This document shows, piece by piece, positions 34,355-45,092 of a DNA stretch of 64,000 nucleotides. Within the stretch, counting starts at the first letter, position 1; every line of letters starts with the position of its first letter. Made by a program: the position numbers and the translations under genes. The DNA comes from Ophioderma brevispina (Eukaryota > Echinodermata > Ophiuroidea > Amphilepidida > Ophiodermatidae): contig JAMKCH010011872.1 in NCBI GenBank assembly GCA_023653785.1, forward strand, positions 1 through 64,000, written 5' to 3'. The notes under the pieces were generated by a model. It was not told the DNA's origin. It ran no database searches and worked only from the letters and a program-made list of their open reading frames with translations.

Positions 34355-35795
34355 AATTTAGCCCTAGGATTTCATAGGGTAAATGAGAAAAATAGCTTTT
34401 TTCTGATACCAAATTTTAACCACTTCCGGTAAAATGTGGGGTTCCTGGGGACGAGGCTATTAGCAATCGGGCCATGGACCTTTAAAAGTGAACATTTTGC
34501 AATTTCTAAGTCATACAACATAATGGTACACATGCTGCTTTTAACAAACAGTTCATTTGAGCAGAAATAATGAGTCTGCCAATATTGATGCCTCTCCGGA
34601 ACGATTATTTTCTTCTCATGTTTACCAACCTAGAGTACCCAAGTAATTTCAAATCATAAACAGTTCATTTGTCTGTTTTCCAAATACTCCGTTATTAAAT
34701 ATTTACAACATTCAAAACTGCTTAATTATAACACTTCAAAATTTCTTCATTGCTGGTTTTATCTGCAAAGTGCATAGTGACAAAAGTTTTCACACTGCTT
34801 GAATTGCGACATAGGTCTCGATGAAAGAATAAGTGATCTTCATCTGTGCCTATTTCTTGTTCTTGGTGGTTTCAGAGCACCCATACTCAAATCTGTTCTA
34901 CACTGTTTGAGTTGGACTGACACAATGACTCTCTGCTGTTAATATGGCACCGTTGACTTGAATGTTTGAAGTACTGCATGGCCATATACACGAATCGAAG
35001 TCAGTGGCAAAACCAGAAGGAGTCGGGGGAAGCTCCCCCACCCCATAAGAATCTTTCCCTCACCCCCCATGTAATTAGTACATTTCTGTACACACACACA
35101 TCATTATAAACATTAAAGCAACATAGGCCTATATTGCACTAAACCCACTTTAATATAGGCTTATATCCCGACCCCACTCGGAAAAAGCTGCTTACACCAC
35201 TGATCAAAGTGCAATGTAGCGAGGCGAAGTCATTACCAAATAAAATAAATCCATACAAAGAACTCTGAAACCACCTCCAACAAGAAATTGGTTGAACATC
35301 AAGGGGGCAGGGGTGACCTGATTTTAGTATATAAATTTTTCATTGTGAAAGAATGGCCTTCACCCCAAAACCCCATACGTGTAAAGTTTTGGTTTTTTTT
35401 TATGTGAGAGCTAAATTAAAACATGATTTTGTAATCCCTAGAGTACTCTGTAAAATTAATATTGGCGACCAAAACGGGGCACGTTTTTGCACATACCAAC
35501 CAAACCAAATATCTTTTAGCCATACAGGATAAATGAGAAAAATAATAGCTTTCTTCAGATACCAACATTTTGACCACTTTCAGTAAAATCTGGGGTTCTG
35601 GGGACAAGGCTATTAGCGATCAGGCTATGGCCCTTTAATATTCTTCTATACACACAAAAACAATTTCACAGGGATCTTGCAAATTGGTCACCAATATGCT
35701 CTAAATTGAAAACTCATCTTTGAACAGATACAATTTTTGCCCAAGGGTTTGAAATTATTATCACATACAACAGAGAGCATTGACTCTGACAAATC
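34355..35795. repeat. Segmental duplication, Y block copy 2b
   Basis: Restarts inside MITE family 5 and runs through to the Y block end at about 35,790, covering the equivalent of 33,141-34,332 and then the distal part found in Y1 (29,990-30,440). It lacks the 149-bp MITE. Confidence 0.9.
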
Positions 35796-36325
35796 CTTAA
35801 CCAACACTAGGCATTTGCACATATCAATCTACAAAATAATGCAGCCTGTACCAGAGACTAGTGCCTGAAGTAGATTCATACTGGCATTTACTATTAACTA
35901 GACAATATACACAATATTGTTTACATAGAAAACCAATATTGCATATGAAGCATTTTGTGTCCAAATTTGTATGTGGTATTTTGCTGGTGTTTGTAGTAAT
36001 AAAGTACAAGCTTAAGGAAACCATTAACATATTGAAACCCAATCATCAGAATTCATAATTGAAAAGAATTTTACAAATACAATCTGGTTCAACTCTTAGC
36101 ACTCCTGCTGATTAATTTTGCAGCAACAAATTTTTAGTTCGCTTAAACTTTGAGTTCAAAGCTTTTTTAAATTTAATTTTTGATCTTCCTTTCAACTTTT
36201 TTTTGCTCTACAAACCTTTTTTCTTCCCCTGATAGGTGTTCTACAACCAATCAGATGCAAATACCGCATGAAATTTAGCAGTATCATTTTCAATCTATTT
36301 CATTAATGATCATTCACTCTTGCAC
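35796..36325. other. Intergenic sequence
   Basis: Nothing recognised. Confidence 0.4.
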
Positions 36326-36329
36326 TTAA

Positions 36330-36879
36330 AGGGATTAGCAGCCGATGAATGCGAGAGAATCGAAAAAAATGTGGAAATGCATGTTTTTAACTTATAAACC
36401 AGGGATAAGTGTGTACAATTCCATATAACTGCTTAATATAGAAAAAACCACCAAATAGTGAGAAAATGAAGTATTTGAGGAAATTTGTCATACCGTCTCC
36501 CGCAAATTGACAAACAGCTACGGCATCTCAAAATCTGCACTAAACAGCTTAAATTGTGGTTTACACCAGTACAGAATAAACAAAGATCAATAATGTTTGT
36601 GTTTCAGGTCAAACTGTAATGATCAAGGTGCACAATATCACGCTGAAAATCTGTGATATTCACCGGGAAAGGCTTTTTTGATCTGAAGTCGGAATTTTGA
36701 TACGCACGTATAGAAATTACAGAATCAGATAAAAAGTACTACCTTGTCTTATATGCGGATATCAAGCCAACCACTTGCAAGTCATGTGCGCGTATCCATG
36801 CCAGTAACAAAAATATAAAAATATGAATTTTGATGACTTTTTCGATGTTTCGGCGGATTAGCAAATCGCTGCTAATCCC
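36330..36879. mobile_element. TTAA-type MITE, family 4 (550 bp)
   Basis: TTAA at 36,326-36,329 and 36,880-36,883. The left end is AGGGATTAGCAGCCGAT. The right end, reverse complemented, is GGGATTAGCAGCGATTTG. The arms share GGGATTAGCAGC. The TTAAAGG start fits the Kolobok/T2 type. No transposase. Confidence 0.75.
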
Positions 36880-36883
36880 TTAA

Positions 36884-37602
36884 CTATTGTGCATGACGGC
36901 AAACAAAAAATAAACTAAATCAAATAAAAATAAAACCATCTTTATTATGAGAATGCAGTATTTCAGCTTATTTGCTTCAGTTATTTAAAATCCTGTTTTT
37001 GTTTTTTTTTAAAGTGGAACTAATTTCTGGAAATGTCCTTGTATCCATTTAAAGCCCCAAGTTTGTTTTGATTTCTATTCAAACCATTCCTTGGGTTTGT
37101 CGAATGCTAACCCGGTACAAGTTGCTCACTGGATTTTAGCAGTGTTATTTTATGCTAGCATAGTTTAAACATTAAAAATGCACCCACAAATGCATTAAAT
37201 TAATTTGAGCTATAAAAAAGAAAAGAAATAACATTTATCAATTATAAATGGGACCAGAGGTGGCAATGGAGGAGGGTCTAATGATGAGCAATTCATCGCT
37301 TCAACATAGCCTGCAAATATTTTGAGTGCCAAATATGCATTTCAAACTGGAAAACTTCAAATTAACCTTAAATGCCCTTTAACCTCCAATTTTCCTTGAC
37401 CATCTTGTGCGATAGGGAGCATTTGGTAAATTTGGACAGATAGACGGATATATCAACATATCCCCATCGGCCTTAACATTAGCTCATCATAAATGCCAAA
37501 ATGCATAATCACAATCAAGTAAAATTTTGTAAGTAGGTTTTCTTCCACGATATCTTTTGAACTATACCCAAAAGCAAAGGTGCTGAATCAAGAAAAGCAA
37601 CT
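36884..37602. other. Intergenic AT-rich sequence
   Basis: Nothing recognised. Confidence 0.4.
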
Positions 37603-37606
37603 TTAA

Positions 37607-37931
37607 AGCCACTATCGGCGATATTTCTCAGAGTCTATTTTTTTTTGTACTGTTGTATTGTATTGGAAATTTGTTGTACATGTAGTAATTAAAGATTCCT
37701 GTAAGTGGTTAAGCTTAACACGCTGTATTTGTCAAGAAATGATGATTTTTATGCATTGTTTACTAATAAAAGTCAGGATCAAACTTTTTCAGGTCTAGAA
37801 ACTGTCACAAATAGCATCTTCAAGACCGCTATACCATGTTTTACTCACAGTTTTTCACAAAGAACAGTAATATAAGATGGATGACATTAGCAAGGGCATT
37901 TTCAATTTGAAAAAAAAAGACTGATTGTGGC
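37607..37931. mobile_element. Possible TTAA-type MITE
   Basis: The left flank is TTAA (37,603-37,606) followed by AGCCACTATCGGCGATA. The right end GACTGATTGTGGCT is followed by TTGA, a possible decayed TTAA. The shared arm AGCCAC-ATC is short, so this is tentative. Confidence 0.4.
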
Positions 37932-38277
37932 TTGAAGTTTTTCTTTTTTAAACCAAGGTTTGGTAAGAGTAAATGACAAGTATGTCACCTCAAGCACCAC
38001 CTCTGATCATTATAAACCAACACAAATAAAACTCAATATGATACATATTATTGCAACTCTACAATTGGTGTCAGATATCATAACACTACACTGAATTTGG
38101 CATCAGCTATGTACATCAAGCTAGTACTGAATCAAATCCTCTTTATAATGTAATGATGTTACAACAATCAATTGAGAAGTTTCATTCCATTCTACCTTGC
38201 TAGAGGTAAATTGAGTTTTTCCTATCCGGTCTCTGTAAAAGACGTACTGATGTAGTACAAGCTATACTTTGTATCAT

Positions 38278-38411
38278 CTGAAGTATGAAGTGGCGAAACG
38301 TGCATACACCCTGTGCCGTCTTTCAGTTGCAGTGCGCTTGTGCTTCACCTACGCGCCCGCTGAAAGTCGGTTCAATGTATACGCCCGCGTTGCTACTTCA
38401 TACTTCGAGCT
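38278..38411. mobile_element. 134-bp imperfect palindrome, probable MITE
   Basis: The left arm CTGAAGTATGAAGTGGC, with CGTGCATACACC and GTCTTTCAG following, is inverted at GCTGAAAGTCGG, TGTATACGCCCGCG and TTGCTACTTCATACTTCGA. The two ~50-bp arms are about 75% complementary. No clear target duplication. Confidence 0.6.
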
Positions 38412-38460
38412 GGACAGAGTATACAGTAGTGCAGTAATAGAACGAAATGTGTATCAGTAA

Positions 38461-40891
38461 CTCGGTAAGCCTTTTATAAAGAGTCTCTGGTGCAACTGCT
38501 GAATCCCAAGAAAGACAACTTTGCATGTGTTTAATACAGAAATATTTACTATCAATGTAATCAAGAGAAAATTCCTTACAAACACTTCCTATGTTACAGT
38601 CAAAAGTGACAAGTCTTTATAAATAATACAACCTATTTGTGACTAGTAAGCCAAATTTGACACCTTACTGGCTTAAGGTAGGTTTATTGTGCAGTGCTGG
38701 GAGGTAAAGCCTAGTTGCGCAGAAGGTATATTGCACCATGCTTGCAGATGGAAGCTTTCAATGCATAATGCCATATTGGATGGGACCTGCCTGTCTAATG
38801 ACAACAACTCTTTTGTGTGGTAACAATTTTCTTCCCAAATCTAGCTGTAGGCATATTACATGATGGCAGTACAATTGTAATATGTATACACAAGCAGATT
38901 TTAAGGACATTTTTATTTGGTTTTATGACTGAGGGAAAAAATATATGCAAAAAAGGATTTGAAAATAACAACTAAGGTATGATAGTACCTTCACCTAACA
39001 TACTTTTGAGCATTACACACATAATATATGTAGAGGGTAGTTTCCGGGTGTCCAAAATACAGAATATACTCTCGATCAAAAATCGCACCTACTTCCTACT
39101 GGGAAGGACCTCTGAATTTCTTTCCTGTATTTATTTTTACTGCTAATAATGTGAAACCAAAGTAAAAAATAAACTTGATGCTGCACTTCCCTATTCAAAA
39201 TTGTTTCCCTTTCATATTCTATTTAAATATGACAATTAAAAGGTCCTTCCTGATAGGACTTAATCCCAGATTAACATTTAAACCAGGACTAAACTGTTTT
39301 GGGACTATTTGTACGGACCAATTACTCCTGCCTACCTAAATGTTATGAGATCATTTCAAAAGAAAGAAGCCCAACATTTAGGCAACTTCCAAGAGGCGAC
39401 AATCATAAATGGAAGTAAACTCCAAATTGTATGCCTTTTGCATTGGTCAATCAGATAAGCAAGACTGACTTACACTTAAGTTTGACTTAATCCAATTATG
39501 ATATGTGCTAGTCTGATTGAGAGATAACGCTGGACATAATACATTTCGCCGGTATTCTCAAAGGTAGTTGTTAACTTCAGACCTGGATTTAAACCAGATC
39601 TACCTGAGTGGACAAGAAGAGTGCTATACTGCATGAAAATCCCTCATGGACGGAATTTTCTCAACCATTACATTGAACTTTCACACAGTATCAGTTTCAC
39701 TTCCACAGACTCTTTGAGAATACTAGCTCCAATTTCAGGTAGACATTTCATATAGAAATCCCAAGTATGCAAATGAAGTATTGCCATGTATTCACTCAAG
39801 TGCTACTGCACAACATATAGCGCATGACAGAATCAATTGTGGTACCGTACCTCATTTACGTACTTGGGACTTCGACAACCTAATTTTAAATGGGTCCTTC
39901 ACTACACGTGGTTTTTCATCACTTCTTGTTGTCAATTTCTATCATGTTATTTATTTTCAAAGTGTAGCTATAAAAAATTAGATCCCTTATAGATCCCTAA
40001 ACCAACATCAAGATTTTTTTACTACAGACAGTGCTAAATTGCTGATGTAGTACACATTAGTATCCATTGGTTACTGGTTCAAGCCTTAGCTCATGCACCT
40101 GTTCCGAATTATGATACAATAGGATTTGTATTGTGATCAATGTGATCAGTGGCTCATACCAAAGTTAGTGTGAGCCAGTTGACCTGGCAACGGTCTTATT
40201 CTAACATGCTCTACATCAGTGAATTACTCCACTAATGAAGCCCATACTCTGTTAGAGAAAAAAATTAACTTGCTGTGAAGGTTTAATGTGGATTCCCATC
40301 AAAAAAGATGCTTGCTTTTTATTGAGCTCATTTTGGGAATGAAAAGAGCTCAACGCGTTAGATATCACACATATTCACCACTTACAAGAAACCAAGCAAC
40401 TTATAGTACTACAGCTGAATTTCAGATCCGGATTGAGTTGGAACACAACAAAAATACAAATTCAATAAGACTGAAATTTCTCCAGTAGTTCTCAGCTTCA
40501 TTCCTGTGACAATCAATGCCTCTACTTTTTGTAATGTGTCACTTTCAATTTTTCAAGAAAGGGAATCGTATTATGAGAACCATGTCATGGAAAAACTTAA
40601 AAAAAAAAAAAAACAACACCAATTCAATTTAGAATTACATACAAACAATCAACTGATAGAATTTCTTACATATGTTACAATTATAATACAAATTTTAAAT
40701 ATTCTCATTCAACTTTTTGTGAAACTATTGCTGGGTAATAATAAGAATCATCACATAACTATTAGTAATACATCAATATCTCTTCATGATAAAGTCACAT
40801 TATTTTTAAAGTGCACCCATGTTTTCCAATTAGCAGCCATGGGGGTGTTATACCTGGGTTGCTGTTCAGATGAAGTAATTAATATTGGAGG
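38461..40891. other. Intergenic sequence, 2.4 kb
   Basis: No gene, RNA or defined repeat seen. There are scattered short open frames without recognisable domains and a poly-A stretch near 40,600. Confidence 0.4.
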
Positions 40892-40893
40892 TA

Positions 40894-41102
40894 CTGGATA
40901 TTTTCGCGGGGTAATTTTTCACAATTTTACCAGTTTTGGCCATTTCAATGGGTTTAAATATTTGCGCATTCAAGTTTAAACATATTAAAGTCAATGTAAA
41001 AATAACATTTTTGCGGGGGGTTTAAATACCCCTCGCATTTAGCTGCATGAACATGAAAAGCGCGAAAATTAAAACCCCCCGCGAAAATTTCCCGCTATAC
41101 AG
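40894..41102. mobile_element. Mariner-like MITE, 209 bp
   Basis: Flanked by TA (40,892-40,893 and 41,103-41,104). The left end CTGGATATTTTCGCGGGG and the right end CCCCGCGAAAATTTCCCGCTATACAG are inverted, with a 7-9-base gap in the left arm. TA duplication with CTG/CAG termini fits Tc1/mariner derivatives. Two further CGCGAAAA/TTTTGCGGGG motifs lie inside. Confidence 0.7.
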
Positions 41103-41104
41103 TA

Positions 41105-41697
41105 TTCTGTCAGTCAGCGTGATGTCACAAATTGGAATTCTGCAGCATGATTGGTCAACTGTTACAAGTTACTCCCTGGCGTGAAAGATTACCTTTGGCT
41201 TTGGAGTGAATGATGAAGTCAACAAAATCCATAATAAATTTCACGCCAGTTACAGGGAGTGTGTGTGCCAAATTCAACAACCATGACTGACAGAATAGTT
41301 CAAAGGTCACTCAACAAAAAGATGGCAAAAAATATGAAATGAACCTTTCGTTGGTTTCTAGCACAGACAAGTTATTCACAGGTATACTTGTATGACTTTT
41401 CTTTTGTTAAAATTAGACACACAAGTAGCAAAATTAGACACATAAGTCATGACAGAATAAAGCAATACATAAGAAATGGAGCCACACAAGTATACCTGAG
41501 TTGGCGCACCTGGACTTTTAGTAGTGGGGTCAGGCTTACCACCCCAAATTCCCCAAAAATATAAAACTACATTTTTGTCCCCAAAATTATGGAAATAATC
41601 TCAAAATAAATACACAAAAGATGCAACTTGCTATGCTGTCAAATTTCAGTCCTATTTGTGTAGACCTGCCTTGGAATGTAATCAAGAAATTATGTCC
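41105..41697. other. Intergenic sequence
   Basis: Two related segments, GTTACAAGTTACTCCCTGGC (41,160-41,179) and its loose inverse GCCAGTTACAGGGAGTGTG (about 41,244-41,262), suggest a small decayed inverted repeat. Otherwise nothing. Confidence 0.35.
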
Positions 41698-41706
41698 AAT
41701 TTTAGA

Positions 41707-41860
41707 GGGTTGGTACATTTACTGCACCCACTTTGCCTGCTCCCAGTCAAATTCAGCAGCCTTGACGGAATAAAGTGCACATGATACTGTACTTAATTCT
41801 GTCAAGGCTGCTGAATTCAACTGGGAGCAGGCAAAGTGGGTGCAGTAAATGTACCAACCC
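41707..41860. mobile_element. 154-bp near-perfect palindromic MITE with 9-bp target duplication
   Basis: The left arm starts GGGTTGGTACATTTACTGCA and the right arm ends with its exact inverse. The arms pair for about 62 bp with only two or three mismatches, around a ~25-nt loop. They are flanked by the direct repeat AATTTTAGA at 41,698-41,706 and 41,861-41,869. A 9-bp duplication and long terminal inverted repeats are typical of Mutator-like elements. No coding capacity. Confidence 0.88.
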
Positions 41861-41975
41861 AATTTTAGAAATGCAAGCAAAAACCTTGGTGTTTTTCCAC
41901 AAATTTCACTTTGGTTACAAAATGCTGTAAACTGTACAGGAGCATTACTCGAAGTGTGCATTCATAGAACGTTAA

Positions 41976-42814
41976 AGCGGCACTGGCACATTTTCACAAA
42001 ATATGAAATTTCTTCAATTTGATCGCAAATGATAGTCTAGGCCATTGGCAGAATAGAGATATATTTACATATAAAAATAACATAGCCAAAAACCAGATAG
42101 GGACATTAAAGGTGCAACGAGAGATTTTGAGGCAGCCAAATATTGTGTCATAATAGTTATTTCATATAGATTAGATACTTAATAGATTTCTTACCTGATA
42201 TTTGGCTACAGAAATGTCTTAAAAGAGAGAAAAGGCAATTTTTATTTGCTTATATTTCAATATAAAACATAGGCTGAATTTCCTATTTGCTCCTATACGA
42301 AATTAGAAATGTCACAATTTTTGTACCAAGGAAACATTTCTCAGCTTAATCCTTTCAGATGGGCTTATTTTGATGGAAAACTTTACAATAGTGCAAAAAT
42401 CAGAATTTTCACATTTTTTCACATTTATGTGAAATCTCTCGTTGCACCTTTAATAAGAGGCTCAAGACATTCAGGTAATTTGTAGGCCAACTTTAAGTTT
42501 GCCATTGCCATAACTTTAATCAACGAATGTCTATTACATGAATATCATAGACTCGTACTCATTGATATAACCAAAGGGTCACAGACCGGACAAACGGGGT
42601 TCATGCCATGGGAATCAGGCTCCGGCATGTGTTTTCTTGTGTTAAACGCTATTTCCGTCATCTCGACATTAATTATGAAAATCGTTCTGCTTACCCATAA
42701 GGGTGTTGAAGGCTAAGGTGAGGGCTAATGTATAAAAGCTTAATGACCATGCAAAAAATATCAATTTTGAAAAATTGCGAGGGCACACTATTTTTCAAAT
42801 GTGCCAGTGTCTCT
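41976..42814. mobile_element. TTAA-type MITE, family 1, interrupted by a second MITE
   Basis: TTAA at 41,972-41,975 and 42,815-42,818. The left end is AGCGGCACTGGCACATTTTC. The right end, reverse complemented, is AGAGACACTGGCACATTTG. The outer and inner parts match the uninterrupted copy at 61,483-61,982, apart from the 340-bp insertion at 42,110-42,449. Confidence 0.85.
42110..42449. mobile_element. TTAA-type MITE, family 2, nested in family 1 (340 bp)
   Basis: Perfect 18-bp inverted ends AGGTGCAACGAGAGATTT, flanked by TTAA (42,106-42,109 and 42,450-42,453). Its absence from the copy at 61.5 kb shows it is a later insertion. A second, more decayed copy is at 29,180-29,534. Confidence 0.9.
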
Positions 42815-43599
42815 TTAATATACATATTACAATTTTGCAATATTTAAAAGAGTTTGTAATTAAGTCATTGTTGCTAAAAAAATTTAACTCATCTAAATGT
42901 TTGTCCAATTTTGACCTTTTGACCCACACAGTGACACTGTTCTACATAGCATTGTCAAATCTCAATGCAGTTAGTGCATACAAGCTGTCACAACATGGTG
43001 TGACAAACAATTAAATAGTGCCAGATCTACTGCTGACTAGCTGTTGTACTATCTTTTGAAACTGCTATTTGTTGAAATGAAAATTGAGCATTTTTAAAAA
43101 TGTACATTTACCACCGCAGCAAAATACAACAAAAAAGTCAATTTTCTTGCCTCTTTCCAACAATGGGCAACTTTACTTGAGAATTAACCAGTACATTCAC
43201 AGATGTGGGTTTACTTTTATGATTATTGATACAAAATAGTATTGTTCTTGACATTTTGACTAAATTTTTTTCCTGGAATTGGGATTCATTAAATCACCTC
43301 ACTATTACTGTGTTAGTAACACTGTTGAGATATTAAGTTATCTTCATCTGAGAAGTTGTGTTACACACACCACACATATACTGTTCTTTCCCGGTGTGGG
43401 TAATTTCATGACGGCGCAAGTCGTGAATTGTAATGAACGACTTGGTACAGAACCGACACTGCTTGCCTTCAATGTCCATCTCCTCGCCTCTTCTTCAAAT
43501 GATTCAACAGTTCAAGATAGTGAGGGAGGACAGTGGTCCTCTCATTTTCCTTCTGTCCCTTTGATTCCTCATGCTCCTTTGCATAACTAGATTCTTCAT
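42740..43599. repeat. Partial tandem duplication of the zinc-finger 3' region
   Basis: Matches 43,772-44,617 at a spacing of about 1,017 bp. It includes the end of a family 1 MITE, 3' flanking DNA and the last two zinc fingers. Differences increase toward the right edge and are mostly one- to four-base insertions. Confidence 0.85.
43279..43599 (-). pseudogene. C2H2 zinc-finger fragment (duplicate of the gene's C-terminus)
   Basis: On the minus strand this copies the final part of the main gene: the acidic stretch before the last pair of fingers, then the fingers [11 protein letters not shown]... and YMCGVCN.... Several small insertions break the frame, for example in the acidic stretch and between the fingers. 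It is cut at its 5' edge by an A20 run at 43,600. It has no start or upstream fingers and cannot be expressed alone as a meaningful protein. It may also be an assembly duplicate of 44,310-44,617. Confidence 0.8.
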
Positions 43600-43619
43600 A
43601 AAAAAAAAAAAAAAAAAAA
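43600..43619. repeat. A20 run at a duplication junction
   Basis: Joins the truncated zinc-finger duplicate to a half copy of MITE family 3. Confidence 0.95.
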
Positions 43620-43775
43620 TGGGATCCCAATTCTAATTACAAAATCGCTTATTTTGTGAAAAATACGCATTTTTTAGCATTCTCGTTCGCAGACCTTTCC
43701 AAGACAATTACCAACGTAACTGTGCAAAAATATTAAATTTTGAAAATTGGGGCGCTCTTCAAAAAATGTGCCAAT
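43620..43775. mobile_element. Half copy of TTAA-type MITE family 3, inverted
   Basis: TGGGATCCCAATTCTAATTA...GGGGCGCTCTTCAAAAAATG...CAATATTGCTTTAA is the reverse complement of the left part of 32,383-32,909. The missing half is replaced by the A20 run. Confidence 0.8.
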
Positions 43776-44276
43776 ATTGCTTTAATGACCATACAAAAAT
43801 ATCAATTCTGAAAAATTGTGAGGGTGCCCTATTTTTCAAATGTGCCGGTGTCTCTTTAATATACATATTACAATTTTGCAAATATAAGTCATCGGTGCTA
43901 AAAAAATTTAACTCGTCTAAATGTTTGTCCAATTTTGACCTTTTGACCAACACAGTGACACTGTTCTACATAGCATTGTCAAATCTCAATACAGTAGTGC
44001 ATACAAGCTGTCACAACATGGTGTGACAAACAATTAAACAGTGCCAGATCTACTGCTGACTAGCTGTTATGCCATCTTTTGAAACTGCTATTTGTTGACA
44101 TGAAATTGAGCATTTTTAAAAATGTACATATACCACCGCAGCAAAATACAACGAAAAAGTAAATTTTCTTGCCTCTTTCCAATAATGGGCAACTTTACTT
44201 GAGAATTAACCAGTATATTCACAGATGTGGGTTTACTTTTATGATTATTGATACAAAATAGTATTGTTCTTGACAT

Positions 44277-44282
44277 TTTATT
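44277..44282 (-). promoter_or_regulatory. Possible polyadenylation signal (AATAAA) of the zinc-finger gene
   Basis: TTTATT on the plus strand gives AATAAA on the minus strand, about 46 nt past the stop codon at 44,328. The motif is common in AT-rich DNA, so support is weak. Confidence 0.3.
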
Positions 44283-44327
44283 TTGACTAATTTTTTTCTG
44301 GAATTGGAATTCATTAAATCACCTCCA

Positions 44328-45092
44328 CTATTTACTGTGTATTAAACTGTGAGATATTAAGTTATCTTCATTTGAGAAGGTTGTGTTACACACACCACAC
44401 ATATACTGTTCTTTCCCGGTGTGGGTAATTTCATGACGGCGCAAGTCGTGAATTGTAATGAACGACTTGGTACAGAACCGACACTGCTTGCCTTCAATGT
44501 CCATTTCCTCTTCTTCAAATGATTCAGCAGTTTCAAGATAGTGAGGGAGGACAGGTGGTCCTTCATTTTCTTCTTCCATTGACTCCTCATGCTCCTTTGC
44601 ATAACTAGATTCTTCATTGAATGTCAAACCATCTTCATGATTATCCTCAAAATTACTGTTTGCTTGGTGATTTGAGCCTTCCTCTGCAGCAGGGTCGGGA
44701 TACGAGTCCAGTGATGGATATTCCATTGACGCATTCTCTTCCTCATCTGATATCGGCTCAGCTTTGATGTGAATCGGTAGCTCGGGGTACATCTCATCTG
44801 ACATCTCTTCCTCTGGTTCTGTAGGAGTCACAAATGCCTCAGCAGCATGAACCGATTCCTGGTGTAATTTCAGGTGATGGTTACGTGAGAATTGTTTCAA
44901 GCAAATTGGACATTCATAGGGCTTTTCTCCTGTGTGTGTCCGTATGTGTCGGACAAGGTCCCCAGATGAGCCAAAAGATTTGGGACACATGTCACATTGG
45001 TGACGTTTCCCATGCCCATTAGAGTCCCTCATTCCACTAGTACTCTGCCGTGTGCCATTGTCCTCAAAACCTTGATCACGGTCTTTTGACAC
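44328..45092 (-). CDS. Zinc-finger gene, segment 6 (fingers 36-39, C-terminus)
   Basis: Four fingers in two pairs. [20 protein letters not shown] and [20 protein letters not shown] are joined by [26 protein letters not shown] and [20 protein letters not shown] are joined by HTGKEQ. The pairs are separated by a ~110-residue acidic linker rich in Glu, with a short [11 protein letters not shown] motif of the psi-KxE SUMO-site type. The protein ends in LIHSK followed by a stop, so finger 39 is essentially the C-terminus. Confidence 0.87.
   Translation of the reverse strand: MSKDRDQGFEDNGTRQSTSGMRDSNGHGKRHQCDMCPKSFGSSGDLVRHIRTHTGEKPYECPICLKQFSRNHHLKLHQESVHAAEAFVTPTEPEEEMSDEMYPELPIHIKAEPISDEEENASMEYPSLDSYPDPAAEEGSNHQANSNFEDNHEDGLTFNEESSYAKEHEESMEEENEGPPVLPHYLETAESFEEEEMDIEGKQCRFCTKSFITIHDLRRHEITHTGKEQYMCGVCNTTFSNEDNLISHSLIHSK

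Noticed and set aside
40506..40979. 157-codon plus-strand frame
   Set aside because: It has a Lys-rich run from poly-A, no domain, and ends within a MITE. Probably chance.
43279..43590. 103-codon plus-strand frame
   Set aside because: It is antisense to the duplicated zinc-finger C-terminus and exists only because that copy has acquired indels.
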